The notes under the pieces were generated by a model. That model had not been told where the DNA came from and ran no database searches. It was given only the letters and a program-made list of their open reading frames with translations. DNA of 64,000 nt from Chamaecrista fasciculata (taxonomy: Eukaryota > Streptophyta > Magnoliopsida > Fabales > Fabaceae): the NCBI GenBank assembly GCA_003254925.1, contig QANZ01053186.1, positions 297,353 through 361,352 of the forward strand, given 5' to 3'. Positions within the stretch are counted from its first letter, which is position 1; each line of letters starts with the position of its first letter. This document shows positions 47,772 to 59,909 of this stretch, one piece after another. Made by a program: the position numbers and the translations under genes.

Positions 47772-47882
47772 TGATCTCTTCCTTTATCAAATTCCTTTAT
47801 TCGTTTTTTCTTCAGTAAAGAATGACTAGTATGTATATATCTATCAAACTCTTTGTGTTAAACCAAATGAGCTTGGAGTGGC

Positions 47883-47890
47883 TTATATAG
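47883..47890 (-). promoter_or_regulatory. TATA box of the PIP-type peptide gene
   Basis: TATATAAG on the minus strand, about 112 bp upstream of the ATG, followed by a short leader. A plausible core promoter. Confidence 0.55.
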
Positions 47891-49206
47891 AGAAGTTCAT
47901 AAGAGAGGACGGTGAAGCGGAAGCCTTTTCCATGTGGGTCATTGAAAGTTGCTACCTGATTTGACTTTGGCAGTTCTACTAAATATTCTGTGTGGACTAA
48001 TATATTTGAAGAATTGTGGGGATAGTTGTCTATCTCTGCCTCTGGCTTCCCACTTGCTTAGAAAAGAGCCTGCTTTTGAAAATGCAGAGTGCGTGCCGTT
48101 AGAATTTGACTTTATAATACTCAAAAGCGAATATATAATTGAGTAATTTACATGCTAGACATGAAGAAATTTAGTGAACATTACTCTTTATAGTATAGCC
48201 ATACATAGGTATGTCTGTATGGTCTTGCAAGTTCACGTCGAACCTATATGTTTATGTTTCACACGGTTTTGGATTCAATTATTCAAAATTTTGAATTTAC
48301 AATCTGTTACGCGGTCGAATACTCGCATGCTCACTTTTTATTCTTATTTTAATATATATATATATATATATGTATATATGCTCCCCTTTTCCATGTCATA
48401 AGAGATAACACATTAAGACCTACTTGGAATCTTACCCTGAAATTAATGCCCTTTGTGCCACAAAAGTGTCAACTCGGAAAAGCATACATGTTTGGTTGAA
48501 CTGTCACCTCTTTTGAGTTTTGGCTTCATGACGGTGCACACATATATGAATTGTGAGATTTCCAAGTTCACTCACTAACACAAGAATTTTGTCTCAACTT
48601 CAGATCTGATCATAAATACATGATGTAACAGGGCTCTACATAGATAGATATTCCTTCCTAACGTGAAATCTTGAGGCCCGAAAGCCATATATATCAGCAA
48701 ACTTGATCTAATGATGCTAGAAATGAAAAAAAAAATAGCAATTTATGACATCATGACTAAAAAGGCAAACCAAAAGGAAGGAATTGGGGTTTTTCACTTT
48801 TGAGTCCCATACTTTGTGAACAGTAAAATCAATGTCTTGAGTGCAATTTAACCAGAAATTATTGTAAGAGAAACGAAATTTTGCTTTTGCAAGCAGATAT
48901 AATGAAAACACGCTGAAATTTCAACACTGACCTTTGGCATGAGATCTGATTTGGAATGTATACAGCAAGAGTGAATTGAAGAGAAATTCGGGATTGTTTG
49001 GCATGAAATCTGACTTTCACAGAGTCGTAAAACTTGAAATTGGCAGTGTTTCATAATTAAAATAGAATGCCCAAAAAAGGGTGCCACCAACTGCCTCTTC
49101 ATACTAATACTATACCCTTATTATTCGGGAAAGAACAAAAACAACCAAGGTTCTTTAATTAATTTGTTTAATTAATGATATCGTAGGTGATCATATGATT
49201 TGACAA
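47891..49206. other. Upstream region of the PIP-type gene and AT-rich spacer
   Basis: No gene found. A (TA)n run lies at 48350-48370. The short frames on both strands lack family features. Confidence 0.45.
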
Positions 49207-49471
49207 CTGATAATGAAATTTAGTGATCTAAATATGAAAGTAGGCGTTAAGGGGCAAATGTTAGGTGTTATGGGTTTTTTAGCAAGTATGTGCCTTTTTT
49301 GTGACACGAAGGGTATACTAACGAACTTTCTCTGTTCTCTAAGAAAAAAAAAAAAAAACTCTCTGTTATGGGTTTATCCAAAAGTCATAAGAACTAAAAA
49401 GCTAGCATTGGATGTCAAGTTTGCCCCTTAACACCTACTTTCATATTTAGATCACTAAATTTCATTATCAG
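49207..49471. mobile_element. Short inverted-repeat element, about 265 bp
   Basis: The left arm, beginning CTGATAATGAAATTTAGTG, and the right arm, ending CACTAAATTTCATTATCAG, are almost perfect complements over about 45 bp. A second inverted pair, GAAGGGTATACTAAC at 49308 and GTTAGTATACCCTTC near 49480, overlaps the first, so the element is rearranged or composite. Confidence 0.7.
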
Positions 49472-51000
49472 AAGAACTCGTTAGTATACCCTTCGTTAGC
49501 ATTTTTTTTATACTATGCCAAAACTTCAGTTAGTTTCTTTTTTTTCTCTCATAGTATAAGAGATAGACAAATGTTATGATTTGATTATCACTTGATAGAT
49601 TTTTGTTATATTACAATTGTTACTACAGTTTGACCAATACTTTTTTCGTTAACAATTGCTTTGTTGGAATTGAATCCATAACTTTATTTTAAATGTTAAT
49701 TATTATATCAAGTCTTTACCATAGGATCAAACGTTACAATTATTAGGGCATAATTCTATTTCTTTAAGTTATAGAATAGCAATACCTAAATGTACCACGT
49801 TTTTATCCCATACTTGAACCTCTATCATTGAACAATTGCTGTGACATTTTGGCAAATTAATGACTTACTAATTAATTAAAGGATTCGCATTTCATGGTGG
49901 TCCTCTATCTCACACACAAGTTCTGTTACTTGTAACTACATTCCAAATTTATTTGTCCATTACTCTCAATCCCATCCAAAACGAAAACCAAAAGAGAGAG
50001 AAGTTTGTTTAATTATTATTACATAACTTTCACATCCTGTCTGGTATCTTGTCTGTACCAATGATGCCAAGCGAGTCAGTTTCTTGTATTGTATTCTAGC
50101 TAAAGTTGTTTTTTCCACGGCTAATGTCCTTGTGAGCCATGAGGTTGATAAATTATTATCGGATGCATTTTGTTTATTATTCACCAAAAAAAATGGAGAA
50201 AGTCTTAGGTAGAGGGATCAACCAAATGTCATACTTGTGCACCTATATATGATTACAGGTAAAGTACTATAATTTTTGTTTACAAAAATTATTATATTTA
50301 ATCTGAATTTACATCGAGTCAAGAAATTAATTCTTAAATAATTACCATACTCAATTTGATCTTTAAAATATTTCAATTATCAATTATTTAATTTTTAATG
50401 ACAATTTGATTCCTAAATTTGAACTAATTTTATATTTTTTGGGTCTTTGAATTTATACTTAACTAATACTATTTATTCCTTGAATTTGAATTAATTTTAT
50501 ACTTTTTGGTCTTTGAATTTGGTGTAACTTTATATTTTTTTGTCCCTAAATTTGTACTAAATTTATATTATTTGGTCCCTAAATTAGTACTGAATTTGAC
50601 CCAAGGACAAAATCTCTTACAATTGCAATAATTCAGGGATTGAGTAGTATATTTTGATTATTTTAAGATTGATTAGTTGGCTCGTTATAAATTCAATGAA
50701 CAAATAGTAAGTTTTCTCATAATTCTTAAATTCGAATTCGAACATGGGTGAGTATTAACATTATTTTTTTTATTTTTGTATATGTTGAATAGTTTAATCC
50801 CCATAAATGGATCTAAATCTAAATAAATATTAAAATACATTATTTTTTATTAATACAAAATTTATTTTCATTAATTTTTTGTATTTAAAAATTATAATTA
50901 CTAAAAGTAAAAGGACCTATTTTTTTTAATTATAGAGAAGGAGTTTCGCTAGGTTTAGGCCGGTATTGATTATAAGGACAAAAACCCATGTAAAAAAGAT
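49472..51000. other. AT-rich spacer
   Basis: Contains repeated words such as TTTGGTCCCTAAATT (about 50440-50600) that resemble one arm of the MITE families in this window but lack a partner. No gene. Confidence 0.45.
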
Positions 51001-51715
51001 GATGAAATGAATTAAACGCAGTATTTTCATCTCTGCTGCTGCTTCAAACTGTTCTACTAGAGTTTCTTCAACAGCTCAAAAGCCCCTTGAGGGGCTGTTG
51101 GTTGGCACCTCCTATGGCGTCCCCGACGATGGCAGCAACGACTTCGGCGGCGGCAGCTTCTGAAGTGACACCGACAACGGCGGCTCTGTTGGTATACTAG
51201 CAGCCCCTCTTTTTTAGGTATTTTTTTGGCTCTTCCTCCATTAGGGAGGTCTCTACTTCTATTAGGGAAGTTTTCTTCTTCCATTAGGGAAGTTGTTCTC
51301 TTCCACTAGGGAAGTTTTCCCCTTTCATTAAGAAAGGGTTTATCTCTTCTTTATCTTTAGATCTACTCTGTGTGCTGAAAATGAAGGAGAAATAAAAGGA
51401 AGAGACTTCCTGTGAGAGTGAAGAGAGGTGTGTTGCCTCTATCTCTTCCTCTTTTTTCTCTAGTTCTTAAAAGATTAGGGTAGATATGTTTTCTTCATAT
51501 GTTTGAGAGGAGATATGGTTTTATACTTTTATTTCTTGATTTTCTTAGGTGGGTTGCCTGAGTCTCTTTGATTCTCCTTTGTAATCAGTTTTAGGAGTTC
51601 ATGGCTAAGCTTTAATGTTAGATTTAGGCCATGTGTGTATCTCCTTTGATATTTATAGCCTTGTGCTATGGTACTCTTTTCTTCATGAATGAAGTTCATG
51701 TTCAGACAAAAAAAA
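51001..51715 (+). repeat. Probable non-LTR retroelement-derived sequence, A-rich 3' end
   Basis: Contains several CCATTAGGGAAGTT-type direct repeats (about 51240-51340) and ends with GTTCATGTTCAGAC plus an A-run at 51707. The A-tailed end suggests a retroposed copy; no open frame is preserved. Confidence 0.35.
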
Positions 51716-51779
51716 ATTGAACACGATGGTTAAAAAATTGAAGTATAAATAAGATCAAAATACATTTGTTCTATTATAC

Positions 51780-52310
51780 AAATCCCATGTGAGGGTTCCC
51801 CTCTCTCTCTCTCTTTATGAGAATGTTACTTTATTTCAAGGGTTTTGTGGCAATAGCGTTTTGGATCCGAGATCCCACGATGTCGATCAGGTTTGACTTT
51901 CTCTGTGACGACAACTATAGACTTCCACGATGGCTTTTGGTTTGGCTTCCATAGCGGCTTCTTGGTTTGATTCTGGTTTTTGGGTGCTCGATGGAGTTTT
52001 GTTTTGGCTCAGGTATGTCAACGACATCGTCTCTTGTTTGCTTCCATGGCAGCTTCCAAGGCAGCGTTTTATTAAATAATTATTGTTGCTTTGAGTCTGT
52101 TGGTTGTAGCTTTAGTTGGATCTCTAAATCTGTTAATTTTGCAGCTGATTGTCATGTCAATTTATCTTACACGAGGATGGGTCTTCTTGGATAGGTTGCA
52201 AACCCTCCACCTTCGTTAGTTGATGTTGCTTATTTTGTTTTGTTTTCATTTGTACCGTGCTTGACTTTGCCTTACTTTTGAATGAATTGTGTTTTAGGTA
52301 AAAAAAACAA
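51780..52310 (+). mobile_element. Possible 5'-truncated LINE, RNase H tail
   Basis: The frame at 51967-52194 ends with SWISKSVNFAADCHVNLSY, close in pattern to the end of plant LINE RNase H domains (W.SRSAN.AAD.LA). An open segment with NPPPSLVD follows the stop-containing region, and an A-rich tail lies near 52300. The reverse transcriptase part is missing. Based on motif resemblance only. Confidence 0.4.
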
Positions 52311-52320
52311 GAAAGAAAGA

Positions 52321-53265
52321 AATTCTACGAAAAAAATTTGTATGTAAAGTTTAAGATATTATTTATGTTAATAACACTTTTGATAGATCCCATATATTTA
52401 GGATGAATTTTAATAAAATCTTTTATTACTTTTTTTAAAAGTTAAGCTGGTCTTGGATTTTTTTTTTCCCATTTTTGGGTCCTAATTTATATTTGATTTC
52501 AATTTAATTTTATTTATTGACAATTCAAATAAAAAAAATTATTAAAATAACCAAAAATTCTAAATTTATCACATTCACATTTAAAATGAAAAATATAATT
52601 ATTTTAATTATTTGATCATAAAATAAATAGTGCACTTTTAAAACTCTGATTTGAAATTGCATGTCAAAATTCTAACTGAATTCATAATAAGTAACTAATA
52701 TTGTCATTCATTCTGTTTAAGTTTAAAATAAAAAAAATATAACTATATTAATCGTTTGAGACTAATAATTAAATAAATTTAAAAATATGCAAGACTGCTT
52801 TAGTACTTTTGGGGGGAAAAAAAGTAAATAAATGATTGGATTAAAATTTATTATAAACATATGAAAATTAAAAGTGTAATTAAGTTTATTATTAAAAAAA
52901 TTAGTTAGTCAAAAAAATGAAATAGAAAGTGGAAGAAAGAAAGAAGAATAATGTAATTGATAATGATCCGATATATATATAACAGAAACAGGCGGAAAAG
53001 GCCAAAGTGTGAGAGGACCAAATTCGTCAATCACACAAAACAAAGAAACGAGGCGCATTCATTACTCTATTTGTCGTCTTCCAACACCCTTTCTTCCTCC
53101 CAAACCAACCCTTCCCACTTGATTTCTCTCACCAATCTTCTCCTTTACTCTCTACACTTTAATTTGTACCCTTCTTCTTCTTCTTCTTCAATTTTCTCAT
53201 TTCTCAACTTCAATTTCCAAATCCCAATACTCTCAATCTTTTTTCTTCTTCCTAATCCTACCAAC
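52321..53265 (+). other. Upstream region and CT-rich leader of the GID2 gene
   Basis: AT-rich DNA up to about 52950. A TATATATATAA run at about 52972-52982 could be the core promoter, followed by a CT-rich leader (53060-53260) with a (TTC)n tract at 53172-53188. A longer frame from 52957 continues into the gene but its first 100 codons are leader-like and have no conservation to the family. Confidence 0.5.
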
Positions 53266-53775
53266 ATGAAGAGGCCGCTTTCCGACGCCGGCGCCGATTC
53301 GAAGATGAAGAAGCTCAAGGTCGACGACGACGACGATGATCAACAAGGCCTCGATCGGTTAGTGCATCTTGATGAGAATCTTCTGTTCGAGGTGTTCAAG
53401 CACGTGGATGCCAAAACGCTGGCCATGGCGGCTTGCGTGAGCAAGCAGTGGCACAAAACGGCACAGGACGAGCGACTTTGGGAGTTGATCTGCTCAAAGC
53501 AGTGGGCTAACACCGGCTGCGGCGAGCAACAACTTCGCTCCGTCGTGCTTGCTCTCGGCGGCTTCCGTCGTCTTCACGCGCTTTATCTCTGGCCTCTCTC
53601 CAAGCCTCATTCATCTTCGTCTTCGTCTTCGTCTTCTTCTTCTTGGTCTGCTATTCCCAAGATGATCCGATCCAAGCCACCGACGCGCCTGGGGAAAGAT
53701 GAGGTTCATCTTTCCTTGTCACTCCTCTCGATTCGTTATTATGAGAAAATGAATTTCAATAACCGAAACAGATGA
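53266..53775 (+). CDS. GID2: F-box protein of the GID2/SLEEPY1 type (169 aa)
   Basis: Single exon, as in the family. Function in the family: F-box subunit of an SCF ubiquitin ligase that binds DELLA proteins after gibberellin perception by GID1 and sends them for degradation, releasing growth and germination. The N-terminus MKRPLSDAG and a Lys/Asp-rich stretch precede the F-box (about residues 30-75: HLDENLLFEVFKHVDAKTLA, then CVSKQWHKTAQDERLWELIC). The GGF region (ALGGFRRLHALYLWPLSKP) and the C-terminal LSL region (LSLSLLSIRYYEKM) needed for DELLA binding are both present. A run of 11 serines sits between the two, making this protein longer than Arabidopsis SLY1 (151 aa). The ATG at 53266 is chosen because the conserved N-terminus starts there. 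Confidence 0.94.
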   Translation: MKRPLSDAGADSKMKKLKVDDDDDDQQGLDRLVHLDENLLFEVFKHVDAKTLAMAACVSKQWHKTAQDERLWELICSKQWANTGCGEQQLRSVVLALGGFRRLHALYLWPLSKPHSSSSSSSSSSSWSAIPKMIRSKPPTRLGKDEVHLSLSLLSIRYYEKMNFNNRNR

Positions 53776-56651
53776 GTTTTCATCTCTGTTTCATCTCACG
53801 TTTCCAATCCCTAACCCTTATATTTGTGGTTTCTTGTTTTTTCTTTTCTTTCTTTGTTTGCGATTTCTGGATTAGGTTACCAGATCTGCAGGATGATTAA
53901 GTATTGTGTAAATTGGGAACGAATTGCTTGTTGTTGGATGTATTCTAATTGGATTGAATTGTAACTTATCTAGATTGATTTAATCGTCGGATGAGTGGAG
54001 ATTGCCGAAGAAATTACTATTATTGTTATTACTTATTATTTTATTTTGGGGGTAAAGAGAAGGAATTATTAGTGTCTGCCTTAGGAGTTAGGAACTTAGG
54101 ATGTTCCAAAACGCTAGTCTACACCTAAATTTCGTTATAAGTTTTATCTTGTTCTCGATAATTCATTACTCTATAAATTATTAAATTTAATTGTGATATA
54201 CTAGGAGTAATAATGTTAACCATATTAATTGTGTTAATTGTAGCTCTATTCTCAAAACTCCGCAAAAGAAAATGAAATTGTGTCGTAAGTAATATTTATA
54301 TAAAAGAATCATGTGATTATTATGGGTTAGTAAATTATGATATGCCTAGTTGTATTTCATCTATTTGGCCCTTGAGATGTCTTGAGTGAAGTTTTAATTC
54401 TTATTAAAAAAAATCTATTATACAAAGTTTGTTTTAAGGTCATAAGATTCAATAAACACTGAGCAGTCAATAAAATTATGACACGTTGAAGGATTAGGTA
54501 ATTTGATGCTGAAAAATAATAATTTTTTTTAATTAATTAAAACTGTGTATGGAATCATATAACTAGTTATATGCAATTAATTCTTTCATGTGTCATAATC
54601 TTATTGACTCATGATTCATTATATCTCGTGTTCTTAAAATAAATTTTGCATCATAGTCTAACTCATACCAAACGATAAATGACTATGTTTTTCTCAATTT
54701 TCTTATTTTTCCACTTTATTAACAATTTTTTCTTCTAAAATTTGTAGGTTTAAAGACATTAATTATAACTAACATGTAATGTTTCAGTATCTATATTTGT
54801 AACCAAAGAATTATACGTAAATTCCAAGTTCAAAAAAAAGAGGAAGAAAGTGAGAACAAGGGAATTGCCGAAAGTAGAGAGAGATGAGATATGGGGTTGA
54901 TTGGCGGTGAGGGAGATGCTGTTTTTGAATAAACACAAACAAACAGAAGCAAATGTCAGAGTTGTAATAAATGTTTGGTTCTGCCTATTTCTTTGGCTTT
55001 TTCCTCACCCTATTGCCTACTTGCCAAAAGACACGCACATAATATGACTAAGATAAATGCGTTTGGTCTTCCATTGGGCCCTTCAAAAAGCCTAATTTTT
55101 CTCATTCGCCCAATATGCTTGTCGCATTGTTACTCCTATTCTTTGTCTCTCTATATGTTTACAAGGAATCCACTCTATTGGATTTTTGTTTTTTTCACGT
55201 TTCCTCCGCGCATTCTCCCTTTATTTCCTCAAGAAAGGCAAAAATTTGCTAATGCTATGAGTTGTTAAACGAAAAGTTATTACTAATGTAGAGAATTATA
55301 AAGAAGATTCTTGTGGCTTGTTTTGGATTGTTTGAATTGCCCAAAATGACTTATTTGATGATGATGCTAAGTGTCACCAAATGGCAAGTTGTCTGAGATT
55401 TCAAGTAATTGGCTTTGCTTTGCCAAAACCCACCTTTGTATGGATGCTATTGATTGCCATCTCGATCCTCTGCCTTCTTGACACTTGTTGACGATCCCCT
55501 CTTTACTCTTTAGCACGCAACAAAAAAGAAAAATCAAAACCATAAAAATTACTCATTTCCTTGTAAAGTATTTTAGGATATTCAAATTTTTTCCCCTTAT
55601 ACAAATGATATTGTTTAACATGAAGTCTATAACTTCAATTTATCTATGCTTACTCGATGAAATGTTCACAAATCACAAGAAATGCAAAACTTGTATCCTC
55701 ATAAGCCAGAGTAACCGATCCTCTAACTAGTTTTTATACTTTGATACTTTAATGACAACGATGATTTTCTCGTCTTCCTTACTTTCATCCCGGGGTGCAA
55801 GGCTGGCCAATAGGTATGCTAAAAGGGTTAGTTATTAGAATAGCATGGTTACAACTTTAGATAGTTTAGGAAATTTCAGTTTATCAAATGACTTTTCTTA
55901 GCTTGTTTGATTAGTGAAAGTGTCCCTATTTGAAAACTGTCCAAATATATAGACTATAGTCTATAGATAGTGTATAATAGTTTATTCGTTTTATTTCCTA
56001 AATCATGTGGCATCTATATATAGTGTTAGCAGTACACATGGCCTATTGTTTGTTCTTAATTTTAGTTTCATGTTGAATATGTTTTTTGTTAAAACTTCCT
56101 CATGAGTTTTTCAATGGATCAAACTTTCTATATGATGCCTGATGGATTTTGTTCTTTGTGTATCTTTCAAGTTAAGAATTCTGATTTATCCCGACACCTA
56201 GTTAATCCAATATTCAAAATTTTAGCCATTACCGTGGGGAATGAAGTGGGAAAATTGGTGTCTTCCAACATGGATGATAAATTTGTACTTTACCAATCAA
56301 ATTAAAATTATCACGGAGAATGCTGTTGACTTTAAGCTGTTAGCATCTGCACTGGATTCTCTCCATTCACATTTCACAATTCACATGCAACCTTCCGCCA
56401 TGAATGAGACTGATTTGAAATTTCAACACTTTTGTACCAACGATGAATGGACTCCGTCACTCTAATTGATCATAAATTTTTTAAGCAGTTTTTATTTTAA
56501 GGAGGGGAAAGCTTTAGGAAATTAATGAATTAAATATTTATATTACTAATCTGTGAGGGAGGCAGTTGAATTAAAATAATATCTAGAAAATATTTGAATT
56601 TATCTTTTTTAACAAATTAAACCACAAATGAAATAACATTGATCATAAATT
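53776..56651. other. 2.9-kb spacer without a supported gene
   Basis: Contains the GID2 3' UTR. A weak inverted repeat at about 54420-54650 (TCAATAAAATTATGACAC against GTGTCATAATCTTATTGA) looks like a decayed MITE. The frames at 54975-55268 and 56102-56465 have no recognisable motif. Confidence 0.45.
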
Positions 56652-56784
56652 GATCCTCTGCTATCCAGCACCAAGTGTTGTGCGGCAGGGACCAATCAGA
56701 AATTGACACGTGTATAGCGCTGTACATGTGTCAGTTTCTTATTGGTCCTACCGCACAGCACTTGATGCTGGACAGCAGAGGATC
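56652..56784. mobile_element. 133-bp near-perfect palindrome (foldback MITE)
   Basis: GATCCTCTGCTATCCAGCAC at the left is mirrored by its near-complement ending GCAGAGGATC. The arms are about 62 bp with few mismatches and a loop of about 6 bases near TAGCGC. It could fold into a long hairpin if transcribed. No target duplication recognised. Confidence 0.8.
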
Positions 56785-56799
56785 CCTCTCCACAATAAT

Positions 56800-56905
56800 T
56801 AGGGGTTTTGCGTGCCTGTTATGTAAAATAAGTGAGAGACCAAATCGTTGATTCAGTAAAAAAGGAGGGATCAAATAGTAAGTTTTCTCTTATTTTAATT
56901 ACATG
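56800..56905 (-). mobile_element. Helitron-like relic, minus strand
   Basis: Read on the minus strand, this ends with the GCACGCAAAACCCCTAA|T motif and contains AACAATTTAGTC-like and TTTTACTGA-like text matching the Helitron copies at 17080-17425. The hairpin arm is partly lost and the 5' end is missing. Confidence 0.6.
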
Positions 56906-56964
56906 TAATATAGTATAAGTGGTTTAATTTCAATGAGTTGAATCTTCAGACTCATTAAGAAAAT

Positions 56965-57035
56965 GTGGGAGCAGCCTTTTGGTCATCCTCCCACTTTTAG
57001 TATAAGTGGGAGGATGACCAAAAGACTACTCCCAC
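56965..57035. repeat. 71-bp hairpin, 30-bp arms
   Basis: The two arms (56965-56994 and 57006-57035) are complementary with two mismatches and an 11-base loop TTTTAGTATAA. Flanked by direct repeats of AATCTTCAGACTCATTAAGA at 56941-56960 and 57083-57102. Could be a tiny foldback element or a small-RNA-type hairpin. Confidence 0.7.
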
Positions 57036-57102
57036 GTATAATATAGTATAGATATATAACTGGTTTTATTTTAGTGAGTTTGAATCTTCAGACTCATTAA
57101 GA

Positions 57103-57659
57103 TTACAACATATTTCCCGATGTTTATAAAAATATTTATAGAAAACTATCTAATACCTAAACTCAATATCCATGACTCAATCTCTTATATTAAATTAATT
57201 TTTTTCATATATATTTTTAATATCCATTATCATCCCTAATTATAGGGTTATGTGATATTCTAAGTTGGAGGGGTACCCTAGAGGAGAGCATAGTAATTTA
57301 GCCTTTTGGTTAAATTAAATAAAGACAACAACCAAACCCATTGCTGAAGCAAGGTCCAAGGCAGAGAGATGCGCTTTTGAGTTTTGAACAATGTTGACAT
57401 CGTTCTCGGTTTCAACCTTCATATTATAATTGGCCCAAGAATTAAAATGTGCCATTTCTATATATATGAAAAAAAATTACAACTTGTAGAAGGAGGCAGA
57501 TATTGACTCCAAAAAGTCAGTGTCATAGCTAGCATCAATCGATGTCACAATTTGTTTAGCTTGAGTTGATGGCATAAGAGTATAAGACATAAATTAAAGA
57601 TGAAAACTGAGAAGACATTCCTCATTCATTCCTCTGATTATTCCACACCACAAAGAGAA
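57103..57659. other. Upstream region of esterase copy 1
   Basis: AT-rich with a TATATATG run near 57459. An ATG at 57600 is in frame with the esterase but would add 20 polar residues before the signal peptide, so 57660 is preferred as the start. Confidence 0.45.
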
Positions 57660-59909
57660 ATGGCTTCCTTCTTCTTGTTATTGTTATTGTTGCCGTTTTT
57701 GGCGTTGGTGAGTGGGCAATTAGTGGAAAAGCACATATTAATATTAGCGGGACAGAGCAACATGGCGGGACGAGGAGGCGTAGTTAACGGCACATGGGAC
57801 GGCGTCGTTCCGAGGGAATGCCGTTCGAATCCGTCGATTCTGCGTTTAAACGCGCGATTGAAGTGGGCGGAAGCCAAGGAACCAATCCACGGCGATATCG
57901 ACGTTAAGAAAACCACCGGAATCGGGCCGGGTATGCCGTTTGCGAATCGGGTTTTGCATAAGAAATCGGGTTTGGGTGTTTTGGGATTAGTGCCGTGTGC
58001 GATTGGAGGGAGTAACATAAGCGAGTGGGAACGAGGGAAACAGCTTTACAATCACATGATGAAAAGGGCAAAAGCGTCATTGCAAGATGGCGGTACTATT
58101 AAGGCCTTGTTATGGTATCAAGGCGAAGCTGATACTGTCAATTCTCAAGATGCCAATGCTTACGCCTCCAGATTACTAAAGTTTTTCTCCGACGTTCGCG
58201 ATGAGTTGCAATCTCCATTGCTTCCAATAATCCAGGTTTTTTTTTTCTTTTTGCTTGCTTATTAATTATTTAATTCATACGTCCAATTTGGTGTGCTTTC
58301 ATGGACAATAATTGTTCCTCTCATAGGACAAGTAGATCGGGATATATCGTATGCTGACAAGAAAAAAACACCAAACTCGATGTCTCCAAGTTTGATGAGA
58401 TTAAGAAAGGCCCTCTTTCTTGGGCCTCATATTTCCTTCCTTCTGCTCCACGCGAGGGTCGCGAGGCGTAATTGATTCATAATCAAACTCAAACTGCCAT
58501 ATTTCTTAAATTGGGGAATCACATAATATAAGAAAATGACAATAATGGAACACCTGCTTAGATAGTAGCACATGTCATATATTTAATAGTGTATTGAAGA
58601 CAACAAAGTTTTGCCCGGTTGATAAGGAGTCAACTCATAATCTACAAGATTGATTTGTAAGTACCTCTGTAAGCGGTTATAGAACCTGTAGGTATGTTCT
58701 GGTCTTGGTGAGCTCCCGGGGCCCAAATTGCCTAAACTTTATCCTTTTAAAAAAAAATAGTGTATTGAAAATTTTGAACCTCAGAGGTACTTGCGTGGAA
58801 TTGTGATTTCTTTTTTTAATCTACCCATTTTCATGATTTTGATGAAAACTAATTTTATTCAAGTTGGGTAAGATCATAAGAATGATAAATCTCTTTTACT
58901 AAATATTTACCGTGATAGTGTTTTAAAATCTCAAACTCATGATTTTTAGTTAAATTTAATCAATCTCCCCTGTGATGAGAATATGAGCTAGCGTGAGTAA
59001 CGTATCTTTCATAGAGTTACCATCTTCTATTTATAGGCTCATTGAGGAGAGTCCATTTAAGGAAACTTCCTTGATTGTAAGAAGAAATATCTCCAGTGAT
59101 ATGGGAGGTGAATCATAATCTTTCCTATTTCATGTAGGAAGATATTGTTTTGCCAATAAGTGAATCACTATTTCCTTATTTGCGTAAGGTGCCTTGATAG
59201 CCAAGGCAGAATCCATGGGAAAGATCTCTGAGCGATTTGTCTTGATTGACAGCGGATCTTGGTTGAACCTTGATTGGTTTCTGATTGGTTCAGGGAATGT
59301 CTCCTTATTCCTTGCGACCTTATGCTCCGTGGGCGCCCATGCCCTCTATGGTTATGGGCGTCCCTGCCTTAGCGGGGTTAAGGGCGTTCTCGCCCTTACA
59401 ACCCACCTTGTGGGCCTATGGCGTGATGGGCCAAGGGCATCTTCTGCCAATTGGGTCTCATAATTATTGGACCTATTATCAAGGTAGTTTTTTTTTTTAT
59501 GAGTAGAAATGGGGTAGTTAGCTAAGAACAATAACCTTTTTTCTTCCCCATTCTTCAGATGAATGACTTTGGTTTGTTGATACTTGTGAAGGTGGCTTTG
59601 GCATCGGGTCAAGGCCTATACGTGGAGACTGTAAGACAAGCCCAATTAGGGATGGACCTTCTGAACTTGAGAACTGTTGACGCGAAGGGTTTGCCACTTG
59701 AGCCCGATGGGCTTCACCTTTCGACCTCGGCCCAAGTTCATCTTGGTCAAATGATGGCGGATGCATTTCTTCCCTTCCTACCCACTTCATTGCAAAGTGA
59801 TGCTCCAGTGCCTAATAAGGCTCATCCAACGTTTTCTAATTTCGCTTCTGCTCTTTTTAACATTTTCTTATTCGGGTTTACCATATTATTCTTCACAGTT
59901 TTCTTATAG
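57660..59909 (+). CDS. SASA-domain carbohydrate esterase, copy 1 (297 aa, 2 exons)
   Basis: Exon 1 is 57660-58235 and exon 2 is 59592-59909, total 894 nt, in frame, ending in TAG. Family: sialate O-acetylesterase-like SGNH hydrolases (Arabidopsis At4g34215 type), thought to remove acetyl groups from carbohydrate, probably in the wall or apoplast. The signal peptide is MASFFLLLLLLPFLALVSG. Catalytic block I is LAGQSNMAGRGG (the Ser in GQSN). GPGMPFAN, the GGS motif in PCAIGGSNISEW, the WYQGEAD block and the late DGLHLS (Asp/His pair) follow. The C-terminus is a hydrophobic stretch, SALFNIFLFGFTILFFTVFL, absent from paralogue 2, which suggests a GPI or membrane anchor. The intron (58236-59591) is 1.36 kb against 0.57 kb in copy 2. 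Confidence 0.9.
58236..59591 (+). other. Intron of esterase copy 1
   Basis: GT (CAG|gttttt) to AG (gaag|GTGGC). Contains a moderately GC-rich block at 59300-59460 (words such as GTTATGGGCGTCC and GCGTTCTCGCCC) that stands out from the AT-rich rest and may be a transposon piece. Small open frames there are not genes. Confidence 0.7.

Noticed and set aside
54975..55268. 97-codon frame
   Set aside because: No motif, no composition change, AT-rich surroundings; likely chance.
57600..57659. Earlier ATG for esterase copy 1
   Set aside because: It would place 20 polar residues ahead of a clear signal peptide; the ATG at 57660 is more sensible.
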